From positions 23,220,646 through 23,284,645 of the forward strand of contig NC_088311.1 of assembly GCF_910592395.1 (NCBI RefSeq): 64,000 nucleotides of DNA, written 5' to 3'. The notes below the pieces were generated by a model, which ran no database searches, was not told where the DNA came from, and saw only the letters and a program-made list of their open reading frames with translations. Of this stretch, positions 27,873-41,300 are shown in pieces; positions within the stretch are counted from its first letter, which is position 1, and the number at the start of each line of letters is the position of its first letter. This stretch comes from Lineus longissimus (Eukaryota > Nemertea > Pilidiophora > Heteronemertea > Lineidae). Both the position numbers and the translations under genes were made by a program.

Positions 27873-28147
27873 AGAACATAACATAACCAATCTGTGCTTT
27901 CATTGTATTTAATGAATAATTACACCCATTCTTTACAAAACCTACAGCACAGAAAGAAAATAAATAAACAGATATAGAAAAATTTACAAAAATTAAAAAG
28001 AAGACGATAAGATTTGTTTTTCACAGAGACATGAAATCTCTTGGTCCGTTTTGTTCAGTTACCATGGTTACATTTACACTAAATAAAGGCTTCATTTAGC
28101 CTAGTTCTTGAAACAACTCAGTTTATTATTAGTTTTGTTCAATTTAA

Positions 28148-28361
28148 AGGGACTACCAAGTCGCACAACTTCTTGCCCTGAAGCGATTCCGATGTATGAG
28201 TGTCTCGCCACGACTGTTGGTTTCACGTGCATATTAGGCAGTTAGGAACCTGGATAGTGCACAAATACTTCTGCGGTTGCGACCCGCGGATTGCTACGAC
28301 CCGTCAATGTCGGATTCCCATATGACTTAAAATGCAACAGTGGTATCGCATGGTAGGCCCT
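28148..28361. mobile_element. TTAA-flanked MITE, second element
   Basis: It begins AGGGACTACCAAG and ends CATGGTAGGCCCT, whose reverse complement is AGGGCCTACCATG. It is bounded by TTAA on both sides (28144-28147 and 28362-28365). At 214 bp it has no coding capacity. A piggyBac-type target site is inferred from TTAA. Confidence 0.6.
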
Positions 28362-29373
28362 TTAAATACACGGGTATGTAAAAATCATGCAAAAATTCAG
28401 TTCACAATTAACTGCTAGTTCATATTTAGAAACTACTCAGTTCAATGTAACAACTGCTAATTTACATTGATGATATCGCAAATTAAAGCCCCCACAGTAC
28501 ATGTGACGTACTCTTTTAGAACTAAGAGAACCTATATCGAAATGGCAAGGCCGATTCTGAAGTCCAATGCCATAACATCACCAAAATAAACCAAGTGTTA
28601 ATCATAATGAAGACTGAGTAGAGTTTCAATTGGTACGGATGTTCGCCTTAGTTCATAAAGTGATTCGGCCTACATGTATTCTTCTCATATTTTGCCCAAA
28701 TTACATAAAATCTTGCTCATCGCATAGAAAATATTGATAGTATTTTACACTAAAGCTATTGCATTTATGGCAAAAACATTCAAACTTTTTACAATGTTAA
28801 TTTCATACAGTTACTCATATAGTCTGGCATAGCGAGCAATAGGGGAGCTTAAAATGCATGATGTCCAGAGAACCACTCTGGATTTATGTCATTTTGTCAG
28901 CAATTCTTAATCACCCAAGCTAAATTTCGCACACACATACACACGCAGCAAGACAAAATCCGAATGGTTATACTGACGGCAAAAATGCATCGTCCCTGGC
29001 ACACATGTATTCCTTACTATCTTATTAATAAAGGTTTATGAGGTTTTGAAAAACCTTATGGTTTTTCGGCCTACAAGTGATGACAGAAAAACCATCACTT
29101 TTTTAAAATCTCAGAAATCTTTAATTCCAAATGTAACCTCCGCATCATTGACAGAAAGCGGAATCGTTGTGAAATCATAACCTTCGCACTCCTCAATGTG
29201 AAAATGAATCAAATGAAAATTAAATGTCACGTATAATCATACTTCCATGAAAGTCACTGGTTATCACACAGCCTTATGCATAATACTTGTTCATGGTATA
29301 TCTACACAGTTATATGAAATCAGGATGGAATAGGTTTGTTCCATTAGAACTGATTGCTTCAAAGTGATGTTGT

Positions 29374-32300
29374 TCAATGGCTCCTCAATGTCTCAAATGA
29401 ACTTCCTTGTCCTTGGGTAATGTATTCCTGAAACAAATAAACCCGAACCTTGTAGCAAATGAAGCAGAAGCGGCCGAAAAATCTCATGCTGAATTCCGGG
29501 CGGTGATCGTCAATCTTAAAGTCTCCTCCTGTTAAGGATGGATAATACGCACAACGCCCCTATAGATCGGCATGGAAAATCTTATATTTAACTACTGTAG
29601 TTTAACATAAATAAACCACCACTCGCACTCAAAACATCCAACATTAGTGATATGGTATCTAACTATACTGATTTTGCTTAATTTTTTTCTCCAATAGTGA
29701 TACTTACGTCGAAGTCCATGTCAAAGTCCGTATCGGTTGGCGAGTCAGAATTTAGAGAGGTGCTGCCATTCTTTGGACCATAGTTGTATTGTACAGCTTT
29801 GTTTTGCAATTGTTTTGGAAGGAACTGAAAAAAGCAATGAGATGACCTTTGAAGTGGATGCATTCCAAACTTCAATCTTCAATCTGAAACTATTTTTTGA
29901 ACGGTAACTGTATTTGAAGGAAATATCCAGGTCAATGGTCGAGGATAAAATGCTCACCTTGAAGAAAAGATTGTAAGATGGCGTTTCGCAGCTGGTGCAC
30001 ACAGATCGTCCGACCCCGTTGATATCGGGTGTGCATTCACAGATCTGGCACTTGGTTGGGTGGGCGCTATTAGCCAGGCGTCGGGCGAACACGTCAAGGA
30101 ATGCTTTCTGGGTGGTGTAACGGCCTGCGAGGAGCTTCTGGATGTTGAAAACTGTGCCGTTCGTCTCCAGGGCCAGAGTCACACAGATATCCTTTGGCAT
30201 GATGACCTGAGCGGAAGAAAAACAGATGATACGATATGCATACAAAAGTTTGAAACGCCAGAATATAATCATGCCCGGCCAGCGCATCACTTGTTCTTCA
30301 ATGTTGTTCACGTTCTAGCTTCATATTTAGCAATAAACATTATAAAACCATAAACAGATGCTGCATTAATAAAGAATAGAACTTCCTGTAATCTTACGAT
30401 GGTATGGAGAACATTCCGAATATGGACCTCAAATCTGAAAGAGAGACATTTTAATAATTTACCTGGTTTTTGAGCACGGCGTCACCGCTGAGGATTGGGG
30501 CATTAACGTCCTTGTTCGTGAAGACCGCTTTCTCATCAAGCCCGAAAATGTAACTCGTCTTGACGGGGCTGCTTGTCCTCAAGGCGAAGTCATGGGCCAT
30601 AAGCATGTGGAGGGTGATGTCCTTCTCGGCAAGCATCTGCTGCATCTCGGCGTATCCGACAGCCTGGGCCTGGCATTCGGAGCAGGGCAGGATGATCACG
30701 TTCTTTGAGACGCCGGTACGGAACGGATAATTCGTGGCGAACTTGACTGCGCGGAGCATGTCCATGTTGGGCCCGTCTTGTTGGAAGTCCAGGCTGTTAA
30801 TGGCCAAGTGAAGCTTCCTGGCGTCGTTGAAAAGCTTTCCTTCTGTTGTGTGGGTTTGGTCGAAGTTGTGGACTCCTTGGCCTCCAAAACCAACGACTGC
30901 GAACCGATTGTTCTGTAATCCTGTAAAAGAAATGAAATACGCAATGTATACTTGTATGCGGTGTATATTCCTACAGTCCGACAGCGGCGAGGTATTCGAA
31001 AACTTCGGCATGTGATTCTGCAAAAAGGAGGAGGGTTACACACACAGATGCTTTGAATATCGCTAACCTGGTGGTCACAGCAGATAGGCGACTGCCAAAA
31101 GGCTTCACCAGTACTTTAAGACAAGTGAATGTCGTTGAAGGTTACTGACAGGAAGTCTTTGTCGAACTACGGTTGTCGAACTTATACCTCCTCTTGACGT
31201 TTCCAAACCATGATAACCATGCAATGAACCTACCCTGAGCCTTCAGTGCATTGTCGATCTGTACTCCCATATCAGCAAGTTTGGTAGCAGCGTCAACGTT
31301 ACAGCGCTTTTCCTCTACAACGAAGACGACATCAGCGGACTGGGCGTTGGGTGTCTTTGAAGAAACTATCCTTCTGGATTCGCCTTCCTTGAAGGTATCG
31401 ACATTAGCACCAGAGCATGTCACTGAAATTATAAGCAGGTAGAAAGTGTGAAGGATTTGTCAAATGAGTTAAGTAGATGTTAACCAACTCGAAGGGCCAA
31501 CTACTTAGGCAGCGCGGGGATGTATTCCGAGTCGTTCTAAAATCATATAGCGGAGTATTTCGTAATGCTAACTGATCGAGCATGCTCTCAAAAAAGATCA
31601 GCTAGTTGAAGCTGCATTTCCTTCAATATCATGAGTTACTTACCACAAGTTTGAGGGACTCTGATCGGGACGCCGAGCCTTCTGCATTCAGCTACGTAGC
31701 CGGTGAACGTGCCGCAACCCTTCTCCTCAATTGTCCTGGACGTGGAGTCCTGCTCAATGTCACTGATGCAGTTGACAAGATGCGGAGCTGGGTCAACTTG
31801 CTTGAAGCATGGGCGGAAGACAGATTTTGAGTATTCGAAGTATTTCCTGCAGAGCTTGTCAGATTCACTTCCCTTGGTTGTAGTGACCTGGCGGGCGATA
31901 TTCCTTGAGACGTGGCAGTAGCTTCCGACCTCCCAGGATCTTGCAAACTGCTCGACGTTGTCTTCGATGCGGCGGTCGGCGGTCAGCTTGTCATCGTACT
32001 GCTCGTTGTTGTAGGTCCCGAGGAGACCAGCCATCTTGCCGAAGTACCATCCGGTCACGTTGAAGGTACAGATGTCATTGGCCATGTCACAAGTCATGGT
32101 AAAGCCGTTATCGTTGTGAACACGGATGGAGTAACCGTTACGGACGACCGTGGTGTTCATGTATTGGTATGGCAGTTCGGTCCTAACATTATCAACGGAG
32201 ACCTTGAAGTCGGGGAAGATTTCAAATTCCTTCTTGTTGCTATTGACAATGACTGAAGTCTTCTTGCCGTTGTCGTAATTGACAATGACGGAGAAGTTTC

Positions 32301-35300
32301 CATCAGTGAAGTCCTTCGTGAGGAGGTAGCTACATGTGCCGGCGAAATCGAAATGCTCTCCATCGAAAGTGGTGTAGTGGCGTCCGTGCGTCAGCATGGC
32401 GGAGGCTGGAAGGTCAAGAAGATACCATAAGTAAAGTGATCGCCAAGGCAATGTTTCGTATCGCAGTAAGAAACGACGCATTTCAAAATCATTGGCTCTA
32501 TCAGTGGCTAGTTGATCATGGGTTAGTGACCAATAGGTTAGGGACCAATAGGCTACTATCTAAAGTGCATGTATTTACCTTTGAATGGTGGGATCCAATC
32601 AAAGTAATCAGTATTCGGCTTGAACTTGTAGTAAGTATCCCAGAAGCTGTAGTCAGACTCCGGCCAGTACTTGTTCTTCAACTTTGTCCACTCCACTTTC
32701 AGAGTCTCCAAACTGATGTCGGGGAATTCTCTCAGAGTGTTCAGCTCCAATGGAAGCCAGAGTTCGAACTGAATCTCGCCATTGCGTGGGTCGAACACGG
32801 TGAAGCCAGTGTTCTCGAGGCGCATGTAGTTATCGATCATCTTCTTGAACTGGACCTTGGCGTAGACCTTCAGCTGGGCCGAAGTGGTCTTGATCCATTT
32901 GGCGAGCTTTATCCTCACTTCCCAGTTGTTCCATTTGGCTACCATCTGAAATGATGTGGATTCAATGATATCAAGTTAAAGATTTTTGTCTTGGACTGGT
33001 AACCTTTTTTTACACGTCTTGCTCATCGGTGAGAGAGTTGGCGAGAGTGCCTTCTCATTCCTTGACCACGAATCCAGCGTGTTTGGTTCACCAGTGGTCT
33101 AAGGGGGTATATTCAAACGTAAGGCCAACATGGTTGAAAATGTCTTCGCCTCGAATACCAACTCGTTCTTGCCACGTGTGCCGTGGATATAACGGTTTAA
33201 TCCCACTCTTCTTTCTCCTCATGCGATGGCCTCCTGGGCAAGTTCTTAGGACATTCGACTTGAAGTGTGTGATCTGTTGTTATCATGCTTTACTTGATAT
33301 AGGGATTGCTGATATTTCCTGTTCCCCGACAGCAACATTGTTTGCTGTCTGAAGTTCTACTATGTCCGAGAGCAAATTTGTGTTGATAAAGAAGGCTTTA
33401 ATAAAAGTGAATTACTTACCTTCTGCTGGGTTGCCTTAGTCCACCTGATGACAATCTGTGTATACTCGTGACCAATGATCTTCTCAATCCTATCATTGAC
33501 AGCGTTAGCCACCTTGGTGTACGTGACGGTGACTTTGGCCTTCAATGCACTGATTTTCGTATCCCATTTCGCTTTCCATTCGTTGAACTTTGCAACTACG
33601 CGGTCACGTATCTGGTCTAACCAACGCTTAGGTTTGGACGACATCAACTTGGCTCGAAGAGTTTCTTGGAATGCTGCAAAGGGGTAAATTCTTGTTGACA
33701 GCTGTTCAGCAAAAAGTCTAAGTGTTCCTTGTCGTTTGGCCCATGCCATTGCAACAAGGTTTGAGATAAAACTTTAACTTTAAAGCCCCGTCTTTTAAAG
33801 TTTCTTTCTGAATTCTGATTATCATTGGATTTACTCGAACAATTCTACTGCTGTTGTATATTTATATGAATAACCAGGGATATTCTTCGCTGATAACAAA
33901 ATGGCACCTACTTCTGAATTTATCCATGTAAGCTTCAAATTTAAAGCTGATGAAGTCGAATTTCTCGTCCATTGTTTTGACGAAATCTGCCCAAGTCTGG
34001 TCAACAGATTCTAACCAATCCTCCCATCCATGGTTGATCGTTTGGGACGTCTCTTCATACCCTCTGATGACGGCGTACGCATAGCTCTGCCATGCTGGAC
34101 GGAACTTTAGGACAAGTGCGGCAATGTTCTCCTCTATTTTCCCGTTGAAGTCGGTGATGACGCGGCGTAAGTAGGCAGTGTTGATGCGGATTACACGGCG
34201 GAGGACGGCGATCTTTTGCCGCATCTGGTATCCCAAGTGAGTGGTTTTCTCTCTGAAATAGAAGCAAAAAGGGATATGTTATTGGCCAGTCTTTTATTGC
34301 AATCGTCTCGTTTCACTCTTGCTATCCGAACACTCTGGACTTCACAAAAATTTCAAAAGGTAGCCTACTCCTATGGAATAGAATTGGAAATCACTGATAA
34401 ATTCAGAAGGTTCTCTGAGTGTCAATCTTAGTTAGGAACGTTTTTTTCCTGTGTCTTCGTACAAGTGGCTACCAGCTAGCGCTAAGTTAGTTATAGCCCT
34501 CGCCTCAAGCACCAACACAAATACCTACTCCATGTATTTGAGAACCTTGTCAGTCACATCAGCAATGTCCTTCATATAGAAATCATTGGCAGCATACATC
34601 TTATTGAGCTCTGCGACCAGTTCCAAGGCGTCCTCTTTCAGTGATTCAACTTCTCCCATAAGGTAGTCGTTGGCAGGCTGCAAGTCAGGCATAGCCTCTT
34701 CAAGAAGCGCTGCCTTGAGTTTGACTTCCTTGTTTACAGCGTCCTTGACCTCTTGCCAAGCTTGCATCAATGGGTGGCTGTCTTCAAACAGGGCAAGAGT
34801 AGATTTCTGAAATCAGAATGATTTGAAGTTGAGAAAAAATGATTTTTAGTGTATGAACGCCCAGCTTATACGTTTTCAGGCTGGAATAGGAAGATCATTA
34901 TCCGTTCATCAGAGAAGGGAATACACTATATTAAATCGTTTTCTCGATAAAAGTGACCGTTGTGTGCCAAGGGGCGCTAGTAGGCTGGCATATACCGGCA
35001 TGTATTTTCGCTAAGCAGAATACTTTCCGATTTCAAACTCAGTGAATAACTGATTGGTACATGAAATGCAATGAACAATTCCTCTGGTCAAAAATAGGAT
35101 ATCCCGTTTTTTTACCTTGATGTCACTCCACATGGCCGGCCTCCAGTGGATCCTGGAGTGGAGCACCCGGGTGCTATTCAGGCGGGCGGACAGGTAGATT
35201 TCAGAGATGTGTCGTGCGTTATGTTGGCGGAAAGTCTCGAAGACGACCTCCTTGTTGCTTAGGTACTTGCCGTACATCTTGAAGACATTGTCCATGTTAT

Positions 35301-38300
35301 CTGCAGAAGACAATAAATCGGTTAGTATGAGAAATCTGATGATGAATCAAGAGTACATATGTATTTTGAAAGACCATTCATTTATACATGCGACCAAAGT
35401 ATGTTTTTTTTGTATCCGCCAACGCGTCCGACATCGCGCACATTTCGCAGGCGATGAAATACGTTCTCGACTCGGGTTCATGAGCCAATCACGACCCGAA
35501 CATATTTCGAAGCCTATTGAACCTTGAACGTTTCGAAGCGAATACTGAACTACTACTTCAAACGATACTAAGTGAACAAGCTTTACTAGCCAGAATCATA
35601 TAATATTCGATTTCGACAAAACGATGTTTTGATGTCAAAATTAAACATAAAAGGTACACACAGCGATGCCAGTTGAGCCGGGTTCTTTCTAAAAGTTACA
35701 AGTGACAGACTACTTACCGGCATCATAGTTCACTGTATAGTCAAACGAGGGCACGCTCAAGTTCAACTTGAGGCTGGAGGAAACGGAATCCTCACCATCG
35801 TGGACGGAATTGTGAGTAAGGAGGAAGCCTTTTTCTATGGAGATCTTCTTGCCGGTCATATGCACTGTCTTCATTGGAGTCTGCACCTATTTATGTATAA
35901 AAAAACGGATTTTTGCATTAGTGCTCCTCTTGATTTACTACTATATGCGATACGTCAGCTGAAACATATATACATGTATATCAATCACGCATATACATGA
36001 TGTGCACCTTTGTTATGAGGCCGCAAGGTTCTGGACTTTCAAGCAGCCAGATTTCGATCTAAGTTGTGAAGAAAGGAAATGCAGTGTGCCACATTAACTT
36101 CGGATTGTGCGTCAGAAGTCTTCTTGTGGTACTTCTTTAACGCCCAACGCTGATGGCACGACTGCATTCGGCCCACCTTTGGGCCTTCTCCTCTCCAAGA
36201 GTACTGGGTACGTCTACGTCATAAGGAAGCGTCGTCACTCTCGAAGAACATCGCCACCCTAGAGCATAAGATCATGTGATTGAAACTGGTGTAAAAGGTC
36301 GACATACCTGGAAGAAGAGGGTGTCCTTAACGTGGTCGATCTCTGTCATCAGGAGGAAGTTCTTCAGTTGCTGGTCAGCGGTCAGATATTGCATCTGGGC
36401 GCCTGCCGAGGCCTTGCTGTAGGATGTTCCAATATGTCCATCAAGCTTGATGTCGGTGAGCGTGGTCGGCTGGGTCAACTGAACCATCCCGGTGAAGTTG
36501 TTGTGTGGCCCAGTGGTGGCGACAGCCAAGCGAGTGTTCAGAGTTATCTTATCACTGACAACTTCGGAATACTCGAACTCAGTTTTGGTGTCGATGACTC
36601 CACGGCGTCGGACGACATTGTTGCGGAGGGTTATTCCCTGCAAACAAGGAAACTACACGTTAGATTTTAGCATTTTGGAGGTAAACTTATACTTTACTAT
36701 GATGTCTGTTATGCTTAATTATGAACAAAGAAGGTTTCCGAAGTTGACCAAAATCAAGCCAAACTGAATTACCTTAGGCTTTTGTCAATTACTTGGTTTT
36801 AATTTACCTAACGCAAGTCGCTGGGGACACTAAACTAGTTCTTTTGGCATCTCAGTCTCTTTAGATTAATGCTTAATAGTCTTACCTTGGGCATTCTTGG
36901 TGGGAGGATAGTCACTTCAAAGTTGGCACCATAGGTCTGCATGTAGTCGTCCACCTTCAGTCGGAGTCCAACCTTGGCGTCAGGGCTTGCAGCGAAGTTC
37001 CAGAACCAGTCGTACTCGACGTTGATCTGTCCTGGGGTACATTGGTACTTGAAGGCCGACTTCAGGGTACGGAAGGGCGTGGCCAGCATGATGACGCCGT
37101 TCAGGTCAGTGTTAGCCGGGCGGGAGAGGTTGTTGATGCGGCTGGTGTAGGTGATTTCCTTGCCGTTCATGGAGGCAGTAACGGTGTGGGCGAACTGGGT
37201 TTTGGTTTTGTCAATGTTCGAGGTTAAGAAAAGGACTCGGCGTGGAACAGACAATCTGATGCTGTGGCGGTATTCACTCCTATAGTAACCGTCTTCCTTT
37301 TTGTAGGAAAGATTCAAGGAAGCCTTCTTGTCATGCTTTGTCGTATCCCAGTTGACTTCGAAATCGGCGACCTTTGCGTTGTTACCACTGTCAAGGCTGA
37401 ACTTGGTCTTCAAAGGCCATGGTGCAGACATGGTAGCCTCGGCTCCAATCTTATCATCACCCCGTCTTGCAACAATATTGGTAATGATGAATGGCTTCAT
37501 GTTGTAATCAATCTGGAGTGTGTTGCCCAAGTATGATTTTGAGTGGCTGTGTTCCATCTCAATGATGAGTTCTTTGACCTGGTCAAAGGGTGTTCTCATC
37601 TTCATGTAGCCGTTCACAGATGCAGACGTAAGAACACCGTCGAATGCACCAGTGACATCCACGACGATGGTTTGTTGTGGCGCCCAGGAGAACTCCGCAT
37701 GGTAGCCATCTTTGTTGTTAACCCTGGCCGAGTTGAAGGTGGCAGCAATGGAGTTGATATACTTAATCGGACTTGAGAAGGTGAAGGTACCCCGCTTTAG
37801 ATGCTCGTACGTTGCGATAGCTTGGATCCTCTTCTGAGTCATGTAAAGCACGCTAACTGTTGTTCTTAATTGCGTCTTAGGTCCATGGTGATTTACGTTC
37901 AAACCTAACTTCTCGAATCCCGCGAATGGTGTGTTGATGTTGACATTACCCACAACGTTTCGGCGGCTCCTCCTGAACTCAACCTCACCGTCTATGGTCT
38001 TTCCAGTTGCCCACTGTACGGCACCTACGGTCCTGAATTGTCTTGTGCTGCCGAAATGATCAAAGGAAACTTCAAGATCCTCCACGTATTTGTATCGACT
38101 GGTGAATTTCGCAGAGCCAGAAATCTTGTTGTTCTTGTTAAACATGACCTCGGCTTTGATGTGGTCACCTCCGTGTGTGTAGACTTCTGCACTGGATCTG
38201 AAGGCAGTGATAGGTCCATTGTGGCTGATTGTTACTGATACATATGGACTTTTGTACAAAAACAGAGCCATGGTCGGCCCCATATCAAAAGCAGCAATGG

Positions 38301-41300
38301 TCTCTATTTTCTTTCCACTGTATGTAGCAGTCAGGTTAGATTTGAATTTTGACAGGTCACCGTTATGGTTAATCATGACATTAGCCCAGGGTGTGTACAC
38401 ATTCAGGGCGCCGGTGTAGCTGACCATGTTGAACATGGCATTGGTCTTGAAGGTCATGTCGTAAACATCCAGGTCACCATTGGTCTGGAAGTTGGTGTAG
38501 TCTCCGCCGTGGACAACGTTGAGTACCACGATAGGACTGCTGATCTTGACGGTAAGGGCGACTGGCTTGCTGCTGAAGTCTACCGAGGCATCCACCTTTC
38601 GGTTCCTGGCATCTTCGTAGGTCACTTTCGTGTTGAAGGAGTCCGAACTCATGGTGTGAGTGACTTTAACTGTCTGGGATTCGAAATTAGCAAAAGGCAG
38701 GAAGACGGTGAGCGTGCTCTGGAGTCGTCTGAAGTTGTAGTTCATGTAGTCAAGAGTAAATCCACCCTCTTGCTGTCTGTAAGACTTGATTTTGAGGTTA
38801 GCGTTGAACCGCCTGACGCTACCACTAAATCCAACCTCAGCAATGTTGGTCTCAAATCCCTCAAATGGTGTTTCAACTTCAGCTTTGAAGGTTATATCAG
38901 GTGCTGTCTGCAGGTTGACCTTTGCATTGATCGTCTGCCCTCTGTTAAATGTGACCTTTCCAGTTGTTTTGTACTCGTTCCCTTCGCTAAGGTGTTCAAT
39001 CTCGAAATAAGTATCTTCTGCATACTTGAATGGTGTATTCAATCGAGCCCTTAGGGAAATCGTATCACTGTTCTGGAAATTGACATTAGCAACGATCTTC
39101 TTCTCTCGGCCCTTGATCTTTGCCGACATTTGAAGGTCGGTTTCAAAATTGTTCATTTCGCCACTGTGGATGAAAGTCAACTTGACACTTTCCGTGTTCG
39201 CCAAGAAAGGAGTTGTAGAAGTTCCAGTAAACTTAATGAAATTGGTATTCATCTGGAAGTCGGCACGAGCAGTTATTGGCACCATTATCTGGGCATCTAG
39301 AATGGTGGTGATTCCGGACTTTAATTCTCCTGCGTGGGTGAATTCGATGTGGTTCTGGCGGAAGTCCTCAAATGGTGTTGTAACATCAACCCGAACAATA
39401 ATCGTTGGAGACTGCTGGAACTGCAGCTTTCCTGTAATTGTCTTTTCTTTGTTGTAAATCATTTCAGTGTTGCATTCAAACTTCTTCAAATCTCCCTCAT
39501 GAGTATAAAACAAAGACAACTCCCTCACCTGATCGAACGGCGATTTGAATTTGACGTCTAGGGTCAGCCTGGGTGAAAGTTTGAAAACTGTGCTGAAACT
39601 GGCAGACCTGGGGCCGGCATCTAAACGCAGAGAAGTTGAGAAATCTGTCATAATTCCCTGGTGGTTGAAATTAATGACGACTGGTCCTGTCCAGGGGGTG
39701 TTGCCCTTGAGAACCCCGGTTCGGCTAGGGAAATCCCAGTCTATTTCAGCGGAAAGCAGCCCAAAGCTATTAGTATCGTAAAGAACAGACGACTTGAAGT
39801 TTTCCAGATTTCCGGTGTGTTCAAACTCGATTTTGTTGGTTCGGTACGTCATACCAGGGAATTGGAAGTTTATCTGGATCGTCCCTTTGAAATTCTCCAA
39901 GCTTGATAACTGCAATTCACTCTCGTATTCGACCTTATTTACTCCCAGGGCAGCGTTAAGGACCGTCTCACACGAGCGCAAACCTTTAGGTGTGTGTGTG
40001 AACGAAATAGAGAAATCATCGTACCACTGACTAGAAGACCTTGCCATCACTTCCCACAGTGTCTCTCTGATCTTCCATTGTAGTTCATACATCATCTTCT
40101 TTCTCCACATGTTGTGAGTCATGTCGAACTTGACGTAGAAGTCCTTGAATACCTCACCACCACGTTTCGAAAGCAACATCGCCGCTTGCATATCGGTTAC
40201 TTCATAGTTCCATTGGACGTCCCTGGCTTGTTCCCAAGGGGTCTTCAGGGAATTGGAAGTCAGAATGCGGAGGTTCGAGAGGGTGGTGTCCGCAGTATAC
40301 TCTATTTTCTTGCCTTCATAGTTAAGTACCAATTTCCCCTTCCTTTCTCGACTATCCGAGCCAGTCGATTCAGAAGTATATTCAAGAGCAATTAACTTAA
40401 AATTGTCATATGGGCTCGTTAACTTAACTTCTCCTTCAACGCCAAAGGTTGTCGAAACCGTAAATTTCAAACTGCTGCGGAACTTTGTGAGACCTGCAGC
40501 TGATAAATGCTGAATTTCAACCAGGTTGGATAACGGTTCTTTTGGAGATTGGATGTTAGGCCGGTGATCAAATTTGAGAGAGGCACTTTGACACGATTCG
40601 AATGGAGTGGTAAGTTTAACATCGACGGTCCATGCTCTGAGGTCGACCTCAGAGGTAAGTTCGATCTTCTTATTTCTAGACAATTCAATAGATAGTTCTG
40701 AGGTATACTTAGATCTGGCAATTTCGTTAGAGAAAGTAACAGATAACTTCTCGTATCCCTCGTATGGACTGCTGAAATCAAGATTGCCAGCGAAAGCTCC
40801 CAGCTCTGGCATACGGAAGTTCCCTTCAAGGTTCATTGCGTTTTCCCAATTTGTCATCTGGAGGTTCAGATTGAGTGTTGGGTTAGCAAGAATCTGTGAG
40901 TACTCCAGCTTTGCGTTACTCAGAGCAGAGAACGGTGTGTGAACCACGATTTTGATCCCCTGTTGGTTTCCAAACTTTGTCGTGACATCAACCTTGATTT
41001 CTTCAGAGGAAGGCAATTTGATCTTGAGCTCGGATACAGCCTCACGCGTTTCTGTTACATGGTTGGCTTTCAGTGTGATCCTCTCCCACCCACTGATGCG
41101 GCTTGTAAACTTCATATCTCCACTGATTGTCTTTGAAGAATCCATCTCCCACTCACTGGTCAATTTGGTGCTGTCAAACTCCAGTGTGATGTCGTTCTTA
41201 ACCGGGCTGAGGCCTCCTTCGTGCTCAATCTTAATAGCAGCGAGTCTTCCATACCTGAAAGGCGTGGTGACCTCGAAGTCAAGTTCGAACTTGTCTTCGA

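Larger units (their letters stand above)
27273..29373. other. Intergenic region between convergent genes
   Basis: It holds the 3' flanks of the channel gene (plus) and the lipoprotein gene (minus). Overlapping AATAAA motifs near 27958-27970 could serve the channel gene. A C-tract lies at about 27535-27549, a dispersed repeat copy at 27775-27872 and a TTAA-flanked MITE at 28148-28361. I see no coding exon. Confidence 0.5.

Noticed and set aside
38365-39054. Plus-strand open frame of about 229 codons, and many similar ones between 37000 and 44500
   Set aside because: They lie antisense to the giant lipoprotein exon and arise from its codon bias; no signal of their own.
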